From positions 1-7,611 of the forward strand of contig CAIXUF010001495.1 in the NCBI GenBank assembly GCA_903922535.1: a stretch of 7,611 nucleotides of DNA. Reading direction: 5' to 3'. Both the position numbers and the translations under genes were made by a program. This DNA is from Candidatus Hydrogenedentota bacterium. Its GTDB lineage: Bacteria > Hydrogenedentota > Hydrogenedentia > Hydrogenedentiales > CAITNO01. Within the stretch, counting starts at the first letter, position 1. Each line of letters begins with the position of its first letter. The notes below the pieces were generated by a model that ran no database searches, had not been told where the DNA came from, and saw only the letters and a list, made by a program, of their open reading frames with translations. Shown here piece after piece: positions 5,834 through 7,611 of the stretch.

Positions 5834-7611
5834 TCAATTGTTGTCGTAGACCTTGGTTCCTGCGCGGACCGCCTCGCGGTTTCGCGCCTCCACTGCCTGC
5901 CGTTCATCGTATTTCTGCTGACGCCGCTGGTCGGCCGGACAGGCTGCAAAGCCTTCCGGTTCATCGCCGCGCGGCTGGTTCTTCAAAATCTCGGCGCCCT
6001 TGCTGATGATTTCCAGCGCCTCCTGGTATCCGTCACGGTCCTTTGCCTTCAGCTCCGCAAGGCAGGGACTCAGCGCGGGCCGTTCAAAACACACCTGCGG
6101 CCCCTGAGCCTTGCTGCAACCCATCCGGTCCGCGAAATGCACACCGGTCAGCGCGGTCAGGCGGCTGATCTGCGCACCGTCAAACGGGCTGCGCCCGGCC
6201 AGATTGTCCGGATACGCCGACGCATAGTCTGGATAGTAGGGGGCATTGATGTCAATCCAGGTGATTATGCGGTCAAAGTCCTCGGGGGAAAGCGTCACCC
6301 CGTTGTGCGGCCGCTGGACAATCTCGGCCAGTCTGCTGGCATGCGATCCCCAGGAATAGGCCTGCTGGACCTGCGCGGGGCCGGCACCGACGTCCTTGAC
6401 TAACTTCTTGCGCCACAGCTCGTTGTAGGAGGTGTTGAACACGAGATCGCGGTCGCCGGCAAGATTGAGTTTATGGCCGGCCTTCCTGCCATAGTCGTGG
6501 CAGCCGGTGCAGTTGCGGTCAAACACCGGCTGCACGTCGCGGAGATAGTTGAACAGGCGGGCGGGTCCGTGCCAGCCCGCAAGCGCATCCGGCGGACGGC
6601 GCAACGCCGCCGGCAGTGCCGCCCCGGCAAGGGGTGCGGAACTCCGGCGCTCCTCGTGGCAGCCCACGCAGCCCTGCGTTTCGCCGGCCTGCACAATTGT
6701 GCCGCTGCGCATGGACTGGATCATCATGCCCTTTTCGTCGAGCAGTTGGAAGTAGACATAGGTGTCCGAAGGCACCGCAAAATAAGCCGACCCATCCTCT
6801 TCAACGGGAACCGTACCCAGTATCCGCTTGCTGCTGAAATCGTGCCAGTTCATCGCGGGCGCCTCCTGGCCCTGGCCGTCCCACGATGGGGGCTGGGTCC
6901 AGAAGCGCTTCTCCGGCGACTCGACCACGCGCAGCGACTTCACCGCGCCGCGCGCAACGCCCTCCATGTGCGTGCCCCGGTAGACATCGGCGATGTAGAA
7001 GTATCCACCGCCATTGTTGAAGTCGCGGCGGACCGGAATCACCGGCGGACGGGGTGCCGGGGCTAGGGGCATTGGATCAAAACAGCCCATCGACGTTTCT
7101 TCCGCGCCCTCCGCGTGCAGCAAAACCTCATTGCCAAAGACATCCACCAGGTAAATGCCCATGACCTCGCCGGTGCCGGTCATCCGCGAGCAGAGGAAGT
7201 ACTTGTCGCTGAGCGGGAAGGGGTCCTCATACTTGGGCATCACTCCCTTGAAAGTGTCAAAATTGAACGTGTCCCAGTCGCCCTCGCCGACCTTGTTGAT
7301 CGCGTCCGCGGGCCAGGTGCGCAGCACCGAGGCACTGCGCTTTCCGTCGCGGGCCCCATCCACGCCCGAGCGCCGGTCGATGATCGCCAGCGCGCCCCAC
7401 GGACGGTCATGGCAGGAACCAAAGACGCAAATCACCCGGTCGGTTCCGGGAATGGGGCGCGCGTTGATCACCGCGCCGGGGGACTGGGTGTTGTTGCCCC
7501 AGTACACCGCGTGGTCCGTGCCGTCGGGAAACACGGTCCACAGCCCCTGCGCGTCGCCAAAGTTCCGGTCCACGTACTCCCACCGGTAATAAAGTATGCG
7601 CCCGTCGGGCA
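5834..7611 (-). CDS. Hydrazine synthase alpha-like di-haem protein, 5' end outside window
   Basis: The last 591 residues of a larger protein; the frame is open to the window edge (PDGRILYYRWEYVDRNF precedes a GTG at 7571-7573 that should not be taken as the start). Residues below count from the first whole codon. The early part has propeller-type PDG turns (1-3 and 28-30) and the WGNN/FGSCHDRPWG stretch (37-72) that I recall from homologues of the anammox hydrazine synthase alpha subunit. A middle beta-rich domain follows, with GTVPVEEDGSAYFAVPSD (265-282). Then come two c-type haem sites, CVGCH (314-318, bases 6656-6670) and CTGCH (367-371, bases 6497-6511), and the SRLAEIVQRPHNGVTLSPEDFDRIITWIDINAPYY region, typical of these cytochrome domains. 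The tail is charged and helical with RNREAVRAG. Homologues occur in many bacteria that do not perform anammox, so hydrazine synthesis must not be assumed. Probably periplasmic, but the signal peptide region is not in the window. It is the first gene seen of a three-gene run, stop 23 bp before the next start. Confidence 0.85.
   Translation of the reverse strand, partial: PDGRILYYRWEYVDRNFGDAQGLWTVFPDGTDHAVYWGNNTQSPGAVINARPIPGTDRVICVFGSCHDRPWGALAIIDRRSGVDGARDGKRSASVLRTWPADAINKVGEGDWDTFNFDTFKGVMPKYEDPFPLSDKYFLCSRMTGTGEVMGIYLVDVFGNEVLLHAEGAEETSMGCFDPMPLAPAPRPPVIPVRRDFNNGGGYFYIADVYRGTHMEGVARGAVKSLRVVESPEKRFWTQPPSWDGQGQEAPAMNWHDFSSKRILGTVPVEEDGSAYFAVPSDTYVYFQLLDEKGMMIQSMRSGTIVQAGETQGCVGCHEERRSSAPLAGAALPAALRRPPDALAGWHGPARLFNYLRDVQPVFDRNCTGCHDYGRKAGHKLNLAGDRDLVFNTSYNELWRKKLVKDVGAGPAQVQQAYSWGSHASRLAEIVQRPHNGVTLSPEDFDRIITWIDINAPYYPDYASAYPDNLAGRSPFDGAQISRLTALTGVHFADRMGCSKAQGPQVCFERPALSPCLAELKAKDRDGYQEALEIISKGAEILKNQPRGDEPEGFAACPADQRRQQKYDERQAVEARNREAVRAGTKVYDNN

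Noticed and set aside
7571..7573. GTG start codon for the HZS-alpha-like gene
   Set aside because: The frame stays open upstream to the window edge and encodes residues that fit the family, so the real start lies outside the window.
5834..7611. Evidence that the organism performs anammox
   Set aside because: Only an alpha-like subunit is present, without beta or gamma subunits or hydrazine dehydrogenase in view, and relatives of this protein are common in non-anammox bacteria.

Overview
The window is GC-rich bacterial DNA with five substantial protein-coding genes, all on the minus strand, so the genes read from high to low coordinates. In transcription order they are: a 5'-truncated extracytoplasmic di-haem protein resembling the hydrazine synthase alpha subunit (runs off the right edge at 7611), a secreted YVTN beta-propeller fused to a di-haem cytochrome c peroxidase-like domain, a two-domain RidA-fold protein resembling chorismatases (FkbO/Hyg5/XanB2), a Tat-exported Gfo/Idh/MocA-type oxidoreductase, and a secreted serine esterase of the PHB-depolymerase/LpqC type. 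This mix, together with the hairpin-rich intergenic repeats, resembles the PVC superphylum or Candidatus Hydrogenedentota. That assignment is inferred from recollection of similar gene content and has no rRNA or marker-gene support here.

Layout. From 7611 to 2763 lies a tight three-gene run with gaps of 23 and 48 bp, probably one operon: HZS-alpha-like protein, YVTN/di-haem protein, chorismatase-like protein. The first two carry two CXXCH haem sites each, and the second has a clear signal peptide, so this looks like an envelope redox module with a cytoplasmic-looking aromatic-acid or RidA-type enzyme attached. A 165-bp gap (2598-2762) with a strong 8-bp hairpin and a 9-bp-period repeat follows. 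Then come the Tat oxidoreductase (1278-2597), a 343-bp gap (935-1277), and the esterase (26-934).

The 343-bp gap is the most structured non-coding DNA here. It holds two head-to-head copies of a roughly 97-bp element, each made of three successive hairpins, followed by four copies of a 9-bp-period GTCCAC-type repeat. The esterase carries an odd 3' extension that contains another GC-rich hairpin, as if a repeat had displaced its original stop codon.

How the genes might work together: the first three plausibly form a periplasmic electron-transfer or sensing unit of unknown substrate. The oxidoreductase and esterase are typical of the exported carbohydrate/ester-degrading repertoire of heterotrophic PVC-like bacteria. 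No RNA genes, CRISPR arrays, transposases or classical U-tract terminators were seen.
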